NCBI RefSeq assembly: GCF_000687735.1
Contig: NZ_JHXL01000002.1
Coordinates: 62,001 to 126,000 of the forward strand
DNA length: 64,000 nt
Origin: Acholeplasma equifetale ATCC 29724
GTDB lineage: Bacteria; Bacillota_I; Bacilli_A; Acholeplasmatales; Acholeplasmataceae
Direction of reading: 5' to 3'
In this document: positions 8,220 through 17,597 of the stretch, piece by piece
Numbering within the stretch: position 1 is the first letter of the stretch
How the letters are laid out: each line of letters opens with the position of its first letter
Position numbers and translations under genes: made by a program
The notes under the pieces: model-generated
The model's database searches: none
What the model was told of the DNA's origin: nothing
Seen by the model: the letters and a program-made list of their open reading frames with translations, nothing else

Positions 8220-9458
8220 ATGAAAACTAAACATCACGATCTAATAGAAGAGATACAAAAAAGATCATTTAAACTTTTAATGGATTTAACAAATTTTAAT
8301 GAAAATGAAAAAGGTTATGGTTTAACTTTAGATCACAACTTAAAACTAAATGTTGCATCAATTGCTACAACAGGTTTTGTTTTATCGGGGTATATTATAG
8401 CATCTGAATATGGTTATTTAAGTTATGATGATGCATTATATAAAGTTAAAAAAACACTTAAAACGCTTTATTATCATGTTCCACATTATAAAGGTTTTTT
8501 TGCACATTTTGTAGATATTCATACTGCAGAACGATATAAGAAAAATGAATTTTCAACAATAGACACACTTTTATGTATTAAAGGTGTGATGTCTGCCCAA
8601 ATGTATTTTAAAGATGATGAGATTAATGATTTAGCAAATAAAATTTTAAAACGAATTGATTGGAAATCCTTTGTTCATCTTCATCAAGGAAAATATAGAT
8701 TTTATATGGCGTATAATCCTGATGCAGATGGAGATTATGCTCAAGGGAAATCAGGGTTCATCTTTCAATGGCATATGTTAGCTGAACAAATTATGATGTA
8801 TGTTATTGCAGCAGGATCTAATCAATTAGATAAAAAGTTAGCACTTGATTTATATGAAGGTTTTGAGAGAAATCTAGGTTCATACCAAGGACATCAATAC
8901 TATTATTCACCCGGAAATACATTGTTTATATATCAATATCCATTATGCTGGTTTGATGGTAAATCTTGGATAGATAAAGATGGTTTTTCTTGGTTTGAAA
9001 ATGCCAAAAATGCAACCTTAGGACATCGAGCTTGGAACTTAAGAAACTATAAAAAATATAAAACATTTAGTAAAGAGACATTTGGATTAACAGCATCAAG
9101 TACACCGAACGGCTATAGCGTTTTTCATGCAATTCCAAGTGTGAACGGGAAACCTTTAACAGATGGAACTGTTGCTCCAAATGCGATGGTAGGGGCATTA
9201 ACCACTAATCCAAAAGAAGCAATCAAGGCTATTTTATATATGAAATCATTGCCAAATATTTGGGGTGAGTATGGCTTTATTGATGCTTATAATTTTGAAG
9301 GAAATGAACCTTGGTATTCAAAAAAATATATAACGATTGATAAAGGTTTAGAACTTTTAATGAGTAACCAATATTTATCAAAAGATGTTGTTAATGCATT
9401 TATGAAACATCCATATGTCATTAAAGGATTGGAGGTACTCGAATGGAAAAAAATTTAA
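8220..9458 (+). CDS. cytosolic GH144-type endo-beta-1,2-glucanase
   Basis: A 412-residue protein of the glycoamylase-like fold (PF10091) that defines GH144 endo-beta-1,2-glucanases; some members are exo-acting on beta-1,2-glucans. Seen: the alpha-barrel start with GYGLT..N.ASIATTGF, the acidic motif EFSTIDT (Glu110, Asp115), FQWHMLAEQ, a Trp-rich WFENAKNATLGHRAW block, FGLTAS and the closing WGEYGFIDAYN. There is no signal peptide, so it should act in the cytosol on imported chains. A second GH144 in the locus (29978) is a lipoprotein. It is the first gene after promoter P1 and overlaps the GH13 gene by 16 bp. Family placement is firm; the linkage rests on family and neighbours. Confidence 0.82.
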   Translation: MKTKHHDLIEEIQKRSFKLLMDLTNFNENEKGYGLTLDHNLKLNVASIATTGFVLSGYIIASEYGYLSYDDALYKVKKTLKTLYYHVPHYKGFFAHFVDIHTAERYKKNEFSTIDTLLCIKGVMSAQMYFKDDEINDLANKILKRIDWKSFVHLHQGKYRFYMAYNPDADGDYAQGKSGFIFQWHMLAEQIMMYVIAAGSNQLDKKLALDLYEGFERNLGSYQGHQYYYSPGNTLFIYQYPLCWFDGKSWIDKDGFSWFENAKNATLGHRAWNLRNYKKYKTFSKETFGLTASSTPNGYSVFHAIPSVNGKPLTDGTVAPNAMVGALTTNPKEAIKAILYMKSLPNIWGEYGFIDAYNFEGNEPWYSKKYITIDKGLELLMSNQYLSKDVVNAFMKHPYVIKGLEVLEWKKI

Positions 9459-11068
9459 CCTGGTGGAAAAATGCTTTAGTGTATCAAATCTATCCATTAT
9501 CATTTAAAGATTCTAACGATGATGGTATTGGTGATATACAAGGCATTATTTCTAAATTAGAGTACTTAAAAGATTATGGTGTGGATGTTATTTGGTTATC
9601 ACCTGTATATCAATCACCTATGGATGATAATGGATATGATATTAGTAATTATAAGGAAGTAAATCCATTATTTGGTACAAGTGAAGATTTAGAATTATTA
9701 ATTCAAAATGTACATCGTCTTGGTATGAAAATTATTATGGATTTAGTTGTTAATCATACATCAGATATGCATCCTTGGTTTTTGGATGCGAAATCAAATA
9801 AAAATTCTAAATATAGAGATTACTATATTTGGAAAGATAAACCAGAGCCTATGATACATTCCATTTTTTCAGGGCCTGCATGGACTTATGATAATACAAC
9901 TAATCAATATTATTTTCATTTATTTTCAAAAAGACAACCTGATCTTAACTGGCAAAATCCTAAATTAAGAGAAGAAATTTATGAGATGATTAACTGGTGG
10001 TTAGATAAAGGGATTGATGGATTTCGAATGGATGTTATTGAACTTATAGGAAAAGATATTGATTCAGGAAAACTAGGCGATGGACCGCACCTAGAAAAAT
10101 ACTTACATGAAATGAATGAACGTTGTTTCAAAGGAAGAGATATCATGAATGTAGGTGAAATGGGTGGTATATCTGTTAAAAGAGCTCAAGAACTTACAAG
10201 TAATCCTAACCTAGGTTTACATATGACATTTCAATTTTCACACCTTGGAATTGATGAAATTGAAGGGAAAGGTAAATGGGCTTTAAAAGACTATGAACCT
10301 ATCAAATTAAAAGAAATTTTATCAAATAACAATAATATATTTAAAAATGGTGGTTGGAACGCTTTATTCTTATCAAATCACGACCAACCAAGACAAATAT
10401 CTAGATTTGGTGATGAGAAAAATAGAATTCGTTCTGGTCAAATGCTATTTACGATGTTATATCTACAACGTGGTACACCATATGTTTATATGGGTGAAGA
10501 AATTGGTATGACGGGTATTAAGTTTAATCACATTGAACAGTATAAAGATATCGAAACGATAAATTACTATCATGAAGCAATTAAAAAAGGTATTCCAGAA
10601 AAAGAAGTTATGCAGTCTATTTATAAAAAGGGTAGAGATAATAGTAGAACACCTTTTCAATGGAATGATAAAAAATATGCAGGATTTTCAAATCATAAAC
10701 CTTGGTTGGAAGTTAATCCAAATTATCATGAAGTTAATTTAGAAAATGATTTAAAAAATCCAAATGGTATGTATCATTACACAAAAAAATTGTTTCAAAT
10801 AAGAAAAAAATTGAGTGTATTTGTTGATGGTGATTTCGAAGTTTTATTCAAAGAATGTAAAAATACTTTCATCTATTTAAGAAAAAATACAAAAACTCAA
10901 GTTTTAGTTATTACAAATATGACAAATAGTACGATAACAAAAGATTTAAGTCGATTTAAAAAATTTAAAATGATTTTAGGAAATGATCAACTTAAACTTA
11001 ATGAACAAACAATATTAAACCCATATCATGCGTCTGTATTCGTGAAGGAGGAAGAAAATGACAATTAA
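9443..11068 (+). CDS. GH13 alpha-glucosidase, oligo-1,6-glucosidase type
   Basis: A 541-residue cytosolic GH13 enzyme of the GH13_31 group. Conserved regions are seen in order: DLVVNHTSD, GFRMDVI with nucleophile Asp197, NVGEMGG with the acid/base Glu, and LSNHDQPR. The residue after the nucleophile is Val. In characterised GH13_31 enzymes Val here goes with alpha-1,6 cleavage (oligo-1,6-glucosidase, isomaltase), while Ala or Thr goes with alpha-1,4. Such an enzyme is unexpected among beta-glucan genes. It could cut isomalto-oligosaccharides or an alpha-1,6 link closing a beta-1,2 ring. GGAGGT precedes the ATG, and it overlaps both neighbours (16 bp and 11 bp), so it is firmly in the operon. 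Confidence 0.88.
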   Translation: MEKNLTWWKNALVYQIYPLSFKDSNDDGIGDIQGIISKLEYLKDYGVDVIWLSPVYQSPMDDNGYDISNYKEVNPLFGTSEDLELLIQNVHRLGMKIIMDLVVNHTSDMHPWFLDAKSNKNSKYRDYYIWKDKPEPMIHSIFSGPAWTYDNTTNQYYFHLFSKRQPDLNWQNPKLREEIYEMINWWLDKGIDGFRMDVIELIGKDIDSGKLGDGPHLEKYLHEMNERCFKGRDIMNVGEMGGISVKRAQELTSNPNLGLHMTFQFSHLGIDEIEGKGKWALKDYEPIKLKEILSNNNNIFKNGGWNALFLSNHDQPRQISRFGDEKNRIRSGQMLFTMLYLQRGTPYVYMGEEIGMTGIKFNHIEQYKDIETINYYHEAIKKGIPEKEVMQSIYKKGRDNSRTPFQWNDKKYAGFSNHKPWLEVNPNYHEVNLENDLKNPNGMYHYTKKLFQIRKKLSVFVDGDFEVLFKECKNTFIYLRKNTKTQVLVITNMTNSTITKDLSRFKKFKMILGNDQLKLNEQTILNPYHASVFVKEEENDN

Positions 11069-12014
11069 AGATGTTGCCAAAAAAGCAGGAGTTTCTATCT
11101 CTACTGCAAGTTATGCATTAAATGATAGACCAAATGTACATCCTCAAACAAGAGAAAGAGTTTTAAAAGCAGCAGAAGAATTAAATTATTTTCCAAATGC
11201 CCATGCAAGAAATTTAAAAAGTCAAAAAAGCCGAAACATTGGTGTTTTCATCAATGGTTTTGGTGGACCAATTTATTCAGACTTATTAGAAGGTATAAAT
11301 TTAGAATTACAGAAGAAAAATTATAATATTATTGTCTCAAGTGGTAAATCATCAAGTGTCATGCTAAGACAACGAAGTGTTGATGCTGCGATTGTATTTG
11401 ATGAAAAAATTCCAAACGAAGATATTATTAGATTTTCTCGTCGTCAACCTATAGTTGTTTTAGATAGGGTCTTACAAGGAGAAAACATTTATTCATCAAT
11501 GATTGAGAATGAACGTCTTGTTTATGAATTTATTTTAACTATTGTGAAAGAAAAAGGTTATAAAAATATAACGTATGTATCAGGTCCTAAGAACTCAGTA
11601 TATGGTATGGATCGTTATAAGGGATTTTTAAAAGCACTAGAAGAATTAAATATTAAAAATCATAATTTTATTCAATGCGACTTTACAATTAATTCAGGAT
11701 ATGAAGCAGGATTTAATATGATTGAAAACAATCAAATACCTGATTTAGTATATTCTGCCAATGATGAAATGGCAATCGGCGTTATTAAAGCATTTAACGA
11801 AAAGAACATTGAAATACCTAATCGTGTTGCAGTTGCAGGATTTGACGGTATTTATATTACTGATTACACAACACCTAAATTAACAACAATAGCTATTAAC
11901 TATTTTGAATGGGGCAGACAATTAGCTGGATTTTTAACAAGAGTACTCAATAACATTTCTGTTTATCCACTTGTTAATCCTGAAGCTAAAGTTGTCATTA
12001 AAGAAAGTGTTTAA
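11058..12014 (+). CDS. LacI-family transcriptional regulator of the glucan locus
   Basis: A 318-residue LacI/GalR regulator. Residues 1-50 carry the DNA-binding headpiece (TIKDVAKKAGVSISTASYALN) and hinge; the remainder is a periplasmic-binding-protein-like effector domain ending in the usual VAVAGFDG...PKLTTI segment. GGAGG lies eight bases before the ATG, and the gene overlaps the GH13 gene by 11 bp. Three copies of a GAAACGTTTC palindrome stand at the promoters of this locus (8196, 17553, 31403). That is the form of a LacI-family operator, so local control of all three transcripts is likely. The inducer is probably a short glucan or sophorose (inference). Confidence 0.9.
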   Translation: MTIKDVAKKAGVSISTASYALNDRPNVHPQTRERVLKAAEELNYFPNAHARNLKSQKSRNIGVFINGFGGPIYSDLLEGINLELQKKNYNIIVSSGKSSSVMLRQRSVDAAIVFDEKIPNEDIIRFSRRQPIVVLDRVLQGENIYSSMIENERLVYEFILTIVKEKGYKNITYVSGPKNSVYGMDRYKGFLKALEELNIKNHNFIQCDFTINSGYEAGFNMIENNQIPDLVYSANDEMAIGVIKAFNEKNIEIPNRVAVAGFDGIYITDYTTPKLTTIAINYFEWGRQLAGFLTRVLNNISVYPLVNPEAKVVIKESV

Positions 12015-12016
12015 TC

Positions 12017-14125
12017 ATGGACTTAAAAAAATTATTAGATAGTCTAACTTTAGAAGAAAAAATAGGACAATTAACAATGATTGCTCCACATTTCTTCTTA
12101 GACTCAAGTAAAACTTGGATTGCAGGACCTTTAGCAGAATTAGGTATTAGTGAAGACGAAGTCTTCTTAGCAGGTAGTGTATTAGGTATTGGTAATGCAG
12201 AAGAAATGATTGAAGTTCAAAAGCGTTATTTAGAAAAAAGCAGACATAAAATCCCTTTAATTTTTATGGCTGATATCATTCATGGATATGAAACAATTTT
12301 TCCAGTACCCTTAGCGTTAGCATCTAGTTTTAATGATGAAATATTATTTCAAGCAGCAAGGGTATCAGCAAAGGAAGCTAAAGCATCAGGTATACATGCA
12401 ACATTCTCTCCAATGGTAGATTTAGTTAGAGATCCAAGATGGGGAAGAGTTGTTGAATCATATGGCGAAGATCCATATATGCTTTATCGATTTGCAAATG
12501 TACAAGTTAAAGCATATCAAGGAAGAAGTATTAAACATGAAGGATTTTTGGCATCATGTGTTAAACACTTCGCTGCATATGGGTTAGCCGAAGGTGGAAA
12601 AGATTATAATACGGTCGATTTATCGAGACTTAACCTTCATCAATATTATCTTAAAGGTTATAAAGGTGCCATCGATGCTAAAGCAAAACTTGTTATGACA
12701 TCATTTAATATTTTTGAAGGTATTCCAGCAACAACCAATCAATATTTACTCAAAGAAGTATTAAGAAAAAAGTGGAAATTTAAAGGCACAATTATTAGTG
12801 ACTATGCAAGTTTAAAAGAAACAATAAGCCACGGTACTGAAGAATCTGAATATAGTGCAGCAGTTTCAGGTGTAAAAGCGGGACTAAACATCGAAATGGC
12901 AACCGCACTTTATATGAAGAATTTAAAAGATGCGGTTAAAAATGGTGATGTTTCAATTGAAGAAATTGATGAGCTTGTTATGAGTGTACTTAAGCTTAAA
13001 GAAGAATCAGGTTTATTTGAAAATCCATTTATTGGTGCTAACCCTGAAAAAGAAAAACGTCTTATTCATTCAAAAGCACATATTGAAAAAGCATATAATG
13101 CTGCTGTTGAGTCAATGATTTTACTTAAAAACAATCATCGTGTCTTACCTATTAGACATTATCAAAAAGTTGCATTAATAGGCCCTTATACAAATAATCC
13201 AAAGATCAATGGTCCTTGGAGTTGGCATGGCGATAGACATGTGAATCAAACATTATATGAAGCATTCAAAAAATCATTTAGATTAGTTTATAGTGATGAC
13301 TCATTTGATTCTAATATTGAAAAACTTAAATCATCTGACGTTATTGTAATGGCAATGGGTGAATCTCAAAAAGAATCAGGTGAAGCACATTCAAAATCTA
13401 ATATTAAATTAGATGAACAACAAATTGCTTATATCAAACGTATTAAAGCATTAACAGGAAAACCGATTGTCTTAGTGTTGTTTAATGGAAGACCTTTAGA
13501 TTTAAGTGATGTTGTTAATCATGTGGATGCAATACTTGAAGCTTACTTCCCTGGAACAATGGGTTCTAAAGCTATTGCACATTTATTAAGTGGTAAGCAA
13601 AATCCAAGTGGAAAATTAACAATGTCGTTTCCAAGAAGTGTTGGACAAGTTCCAATTTATTATAACCACTTAAATACAGGAAGACCTTATGCATCTGGTG
13701 GAGAATATGTTTCACACTATTTAGATTTAGAAGAAAAGCCGTTATTCCCGTTTGGATATGGATTATCTTACAGTAATTTTAAATATGAAAACGTTCAATT
13801 ATCAAGCGACAAAATGAAACTCAATGAAACTTTAACAATTTCTGTTGATATAACAAACGATTCATATGTTCAGGGAAAAGAAGTTGTACAACTTTATTTA
13901 AGAGATCATGTCGCTAAGGTTTCAAGACCTGTAAAAGAATTAATAAACTTTAAAAAAATTGATTTAGCACCAAATGAAACAAAAAAAGTAATATTTGAAA
14001 TTACAAAAAAAGATCTTGAATATTATGATCACAACTTAAATTTAAGAGTTGATCCAGGAAAGTTTAGTCTATTTATTGGACCAAATTCAGAAGAACTCAT
14101 AGAAAAAGAATTTATTTTAGAATAG
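12017..14125 (+). CDS. GH3 beta-glucosidase, probably acting on sophorose and short beta-1,2-glucans
   Basis: A 702-residue GH3 enzyme with the usual order: (beta/alpha)8 barrel (about 1-320), alpha/beta sandwich (about 360-560) and a C-terminal fibronectin-III-like domain (about 600-700). Visible motifs are DPRWGRVVESYGEDPYM, CVKHFAAYG, and IISDYAS with the predicted nucleophile Asp262. There is no signal peptide, so it is cytosolic. GH3 enzymes encoded next to 1,2-beta-oligoglucan phosphorylases, as in Listeria innocua, prefer sophorose, and that role fits here. The ATG follows the lacI stop by two bases with little ribosome-site signal, suggesting coupled translation. Confidence 0.88.
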   Translation: MDLKKLLDSLTLEEKIGQLTMIAPHFFLDSSKTWIAGPLAELGISEDEVFLAGSVLGIGNAEEMIEVQKRYLEKSRHKIPLIFMADIIHGYETIFPVPLALASSFNDEILFQAARVSAKEAKASGIHATFSPMVDLVRDPRWGRVVESYGEDPYMLYRFANVQVKAYQGRSIKHEGFLASCVKHFAAYGLAEGGKDYNTVDLSRLNLHQYYLKGYKGAIDAKAKLVMTSFNIFEGIPATTNQYLLKEVLRKKWKFKGTIISDYASLKETISHGTEESEYSAAVSGVKAGLNIEMATALYMKNLKDAVKNGDVSIEEIDELVMSVLKLKEESGLFENPFIGANPEKEKRLIHSKAHIEKAYNAAVESMILLKNNHRVLPIRHYQKVALIGPYTNNPKINGPWSWHGDRHVNQTLYEAFKKSFRLVYSDDSFDSNIEKLKSSDVIVMAMGESQKESGEAHSKSNIKLDEQQIAYIKRIKALTGKPIVLVLFNGRPLDLSDVVNHVDAILEAYFPGTMGSKAIAHLLSGKQNPSGKLTMSFPRSVGQVPIYYNHLNTGRPYASGGEYVSHYLDLEEKPLFPFGYGLSYSNFKYENVQLSSDKMKLNETLTISVDITNDSYVQGKEVVQLYLRDHVAKVSRPVKELINFKKIDLAPNETKKVIFEITKKDLEYYDHNLNLRVDPGKFSLFIGPNSEELIEKEFILE

Positions 14126-14138
14126 AGGAGTGATAACA

Positions 14139-17100
14139 TTGAAAATATCATCACAATTAAAAAAACAACAAGTACATTCGAAAGATTTGATATTTGAATT
14201 ACTTGAATCGGGTGATATCTTTAGAATATTTTATAAAGATTATCAACTTAATTTACTTAAAGGAAATCTACTTGATGGACAAGTTTCAAATATATACTTA
14301 AGAGTTAAAGACAATAAAGAATATCAAATATTTCCGCTTATCGGTTTACGAGCAAAAAGTGCTTTTGAGGTAAGGGGAAATCAAGTTATCTATCAAGGAA
14401 TGGTGCTAGATACAACATACCAAGTAACGTTAACCGTTTTAGAAGATCGTTGGTACTATGATGTGTGGGTAAATCAATCAAGCACATTTAGAAAGTTTGA
14501 TTTAGTTTATGGACAGGATGTAGGTATTGCACATTTTGGAAGTATTCAATCAAGTGAAGCATACACTGCTCAATATATTGATCATGCGGTATATGAAGAT
14601 GAAAACGGCTTTAAAATTCAAAGTCGACAAAATCAAGGAGATCCACAGTTTTTACAAATTGGATCTTTAAATAAAGTTACAGGGTTTGCTACAGATGGAT
14701 TCCAAGTCTTTGGAAGAAGTTTTAAAGTTGATTATGTGATGGAAGGTTTAAAAAAGGACTTAGAAAATAGAAAATATCAGTATGAGTTTCCATATATAAC
14801 CTTACAATCTGAAACTTTAGATGGATCCACCGAAAACGCATTTACATTTTATGGATATTACGAACCAAAACGTGAAGAAATTTTAAGAGAATTACTTAAA
14901 ATTAATCACACACATCAACCAATTAAAAGATATCAAGAAGTTGAACTAAAAGAATTTGAACCACTAAATCTTGAAATTATAAAAGTTTTAGAATTAGATA
15001 AAAAATTTATGGATAAAAAATATCCAAATCAAAGACATATTGAAAAACATAATGGAAAACTCTTATCTTTCTTTACTGACAATCATACACATGTTGTGAC
15101 AATTGACAAAGAAAGATTAGTTGAACGTCAACATGGTCATTTATTAATATCTGGTGATTTATTAAGTGGAAAAGAAAATACATTTGCATCAACAAACTGG
15201 ATGTTCGGTGTCTTTTCAAGCCATGTTGTCTTAGGTAATACAAATATTCAAAAATTATCAGGTGACTTAAGAAATCCACTTAATCTTCAAAAATTATCAG
15301 GATTAAGAATATTTATTAAAGAAAATGATAAATTTAAATTATTCGCAACACCAAATGTTTATGAAATGGGTATTAACTATGCACGATGGATTTATAATTA
15401 TCAAGGAGATATCATCACTGTAACAGCATCGTTAAAACTTAATGAATGGGTTCATCGATTAACGATTGAATCAGAATTAAATAAACCATATGATTTTGTT
15501 ATTACCAATCAATTGGTATTTGGTGATCATGAATATCAAAGAGATTTCAATGTTAAAATCGATAAAAATAGTGCAAGTTTAGAAGCGAAAGACAACAATG
15601 ATTTTGTAGCATCAAAATATCCAAATTTAAAATATCGATTTAAAACTCAAGAAGGTGTCATAATCAGTGATGATTCTGTTTTATTTAATGAGCCAAAAGG
15701 ACACGGCTTAATTAGCTTTACATTTAACAAACAATCAAAAGTAACCTTAGATATTGAAGCAACTTATGATGAATTTAAAGCATATGATTTAAATTTAGAA
15801 AAAGACTTGCTTGAATATAAAGATTTTATTGAATCCTTAACGGGTTATAAATTTAATCATAAAAAGCATAAAGAAGAATTACTACAACTTGAAGATACAA
15901 TTTTCTGGTATACACATAACGCTTTAGTTCATTTTGCAAGCCCACACGGTTTAGAACAATCAAATGGAGCAGCCTGGGGAACAAGAGATGTTTTACAAGG
16001 ACCAGTTGAACTCTTTATGACAGCACAGCGATTTGATTTAGTTCGAATGATTATCTTAAGAGTATTTTCAAGACAATTTATTGAAAACTATGATTTTCCT
16101 CAATGGTTTATGTTTGATAAATATTATGAAATTCAAGCACATGAATCACATGGTGATATCATCGTATGGCCACTAAAAGTATTAGGGGATTATTTAGAAG
16201 CTACTAATGACTTTTCAATACTTGATGAGAAAGTACCATTTATGTCAATGAAGGAAAACAAATGGGTTTTAGAAGACTCAACATTAAGAACACATGTTGA
16301 TAAGACACTTAATGCCATTCAAAATTCATTTGTTAAAGGTATGAGTTTACCAGCATACGGTGGTGGTGACTGGGATGATACATTACAACCAGCAAATAAA
16401 AAATTAACAGACCATATGGTTTCAGGGTGGACCCCAGTATTACTTTATGAATCTTTAAATAAATTAAGTAAAGTATTAGAAGCTACACCATTAGGTTATC
16501 GTGTCAATGACTTAAAAGAACGTATTAAAAATGATTATGAAAAATATATGATTGTTGATGGTGTTCCTGCTGGATTTATCGTTGTTGAAGATGATCATAT
16601 CGATTATCTATTACATCCAAAAGATAAAAACACAGGATTAAAATTGCGTTTATTACCACTTACACGCACAATTATTTCTGAAATGGTTGATAAAGTTCAA
16701 GCAATAAAACATGTAAGATTAATCGATGAATATTTAAAACATCCCGATGGTATAAGATTAATGGATACATTTGTATCATATCGTGGTGGTGAAAAAACAT
16801 ATTTCCAACGTGCTGAAACAGCATCTAATGTTGGAAGAGAAATTGGTATTTTATATGTCCACGCTCACATTCGATACATCGAAGCGATGGCTAAATTAGG
16901 ATATAATAACGAAGTTTATCGTGCAGTATTTACAATAAATCCAATTAACATCCAAAAATATGTTAAAAATGCACAACTTAGACAAGCAAATACTTATTTT
17001 TCATCAAGTGATGCTGCATTTTATGATAGATATGAAGCTAAAGAAAACTTTGACTTGGTCAAAAAAGGAAAAGTTGACGCTAAAGCTGGATGGCGACTAT

Positions 17101-17420
17101 ATTCATCAGGACCTGGTATTTATATCAATCAATTAGTAAGAAATGTCATGGGTATTCGTATAACGCATGAAGGAATTATTTTTGATCCAGTAATTCCTGA
17201 TCATTTAAAGGGATTACAAATATCATTCAAATATAAAAATAAAAATATTCATGTAACTTATAACCAAAAAGAAACAATTCAAAAAGTACATATTAACGGA
17301 AATACTTTTGATGATTATGTTGTAAGATTAGAACCAAATGCTTACAGAACATCTGGTGTTAAGATTTATGAAACACTGTTTAATAATTTAGAAGAAAACG
17401 TTTATATTGAATTAAAATAG
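14139..17420 (+). CDS. GH94 1,2-beta-oligoglucan phosphorylase
   Basis: A 1,093-residue GH94 enzyme. Its length and architecture match 1,2-beta-oligoglucan phosphorylase, about 1,080-1,090 residues in Listeria innocua, which releases glucose-1-phosphate from beta-1,2-glucan chains and leaves sophorose. There is a beta-sandwich N-terminal half, then the alpha-barrel with SNGAAWGTRDVLQGP, HESHGDIIVWPLK, and GGGDWDD near residues 741-747, where the GH94 general acid is expected. The start is unusual: AGAGGAG at 14124-14130 points to TTG 14139, while a GTG at 14130 overlaps that ribosome site. No export signal. It closes the first operon, and no clear terminator follows. Confidence 0.85.
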   Translation: MKISSQLKKQQVHSKDLIFELLESGDIFRIFYKDYQLNLLKGNLLDGQVSNIYLRVKDNKEYQIFPLIGLRAKSAFEVRGNQVIYQGMVLDTTYQVTLTVLEDRWYYDVWVNQSSTFRKFDLVYGQDVGIAHFGSIQSSEAYTAQYIDHAVYEDENGFKIQSRQNQGDPQFLQIGSLNKVTGFATDGFQVFGRSFKVDYVMEGLKKDLENRKYQYEFPYITLQSETLDGSTENAFTFYGYYEPKREEILRELLKINHTHQPIKRYQEVELKEFEPLNLEIIKVLELDKKFMDKKYPNQRHIEKHNGKLLSFFTDNHTHVVTIDKERLVERQHGHLLISGDLLSGKENTFASTNWMFGVFSSHVVLGNTNIQKLSGDLRNPLNLQKLSGLRIFIKENDKFKLFATPNVYEMGINYARWIYNYQGDIITVTASLKLNEWVHRLTIESELNKPYDFVITNQLVFGDHEYQRDFNVKIDKNSASLEAKDNNDFVASKYPNLKYRFKTQEGVIISDDSVLFNEPKGHGLISFTFNKQSKVTLDIEATYDEFKAYDLNLEKDLLEYKDFIESLTGYKFNHKKHKEELLQLEDTIFWYTHNALVHFASPHGLEQSNGAAWGTRDVLQGPVELFMTAQRFDLVRMIILRVFSRQFIENYDFPQWFMFDKYYEIQAHESHGDIIVWPLKVLGDYLEATNDFSILDEKVPFMSMKENKWVLEDSTLRTHVDKTLNAIQNSFVKGMSLPAYGGGDWDDTLQPANKKLTDHMVSGWTPVLLYESLNKLSKVLEATPLGYRVNDLKERIKNDYEKYMIVDGVPAGFIVVEDDHIDYLLHPKDKNTGLKLRLLPLTRTIISEMVDKVQAIKHVRLIDEYLKHPDGIRLMDTFVSYRGGEKTYFQRAETASNVGREIGILYVHAHIRYIEAMAKLGYNNEVYRAVFTINPINIQKYVKNAQLRQANTYFSSSDAAFYDRYEAKENFDLVKKGKVDAKAGWRLYSSGPGIYINQLVRNVMGIRITHEGIIFDPVIPDHLKGLQISFKYKNKNIHVTYNQKETIQKVHINGNTFDDYVVRLEPNAYRTSGVKIYETLFNNLEENVYIELK

Positions 17421-17447
17421 TTTATTAAAGCCAACAAGTTGATTAAC

Positions 17448-17566
17448 TTGAATTATGAAAGCGTATACATTATAATAAAAATATAAAAATATCGCTTCAT
17501 AACTAAATTTATATTTATAAATTCTTAGTTATAAATGAGAATATATTCAGGTCGAAACGTTTCGAC
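17448..17566 (+). promoter_or_regulatory. promoter P2 with cre-like site and 16-bp perfect operator palindrome
   Basis: TTGAAT (17448-17453), a 17-bp spacer and TATAAT (17471-17476) make a strong promoter. A cre-like TGAAAGCGTATACA (17456-17469) fills the spacer. GTCGAAACGTTTCGAC (17551-17566) is a perfect palindrome about 75 bp downstream, in the leader. An imperfect hairpin at about 17501-17533 lies between them. Confidence 0.7.
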
Positions 17567-17597
17567 ACATTAAATTATCCTAAGGGGGAAAATTAAA

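Noticed and set aside
10463-10660. Minus-strand 65-codon frame inside the GH13 gene
   Set aside because: Shadow of a well-conserved GH13 coding sequence with no own signals.
17501-17533. AT-rich hairpin in the P2 leader as a riboswitch or terminator
   Set aside because: The stem is only A/T pairs and has no T tail or known riboswitch core.
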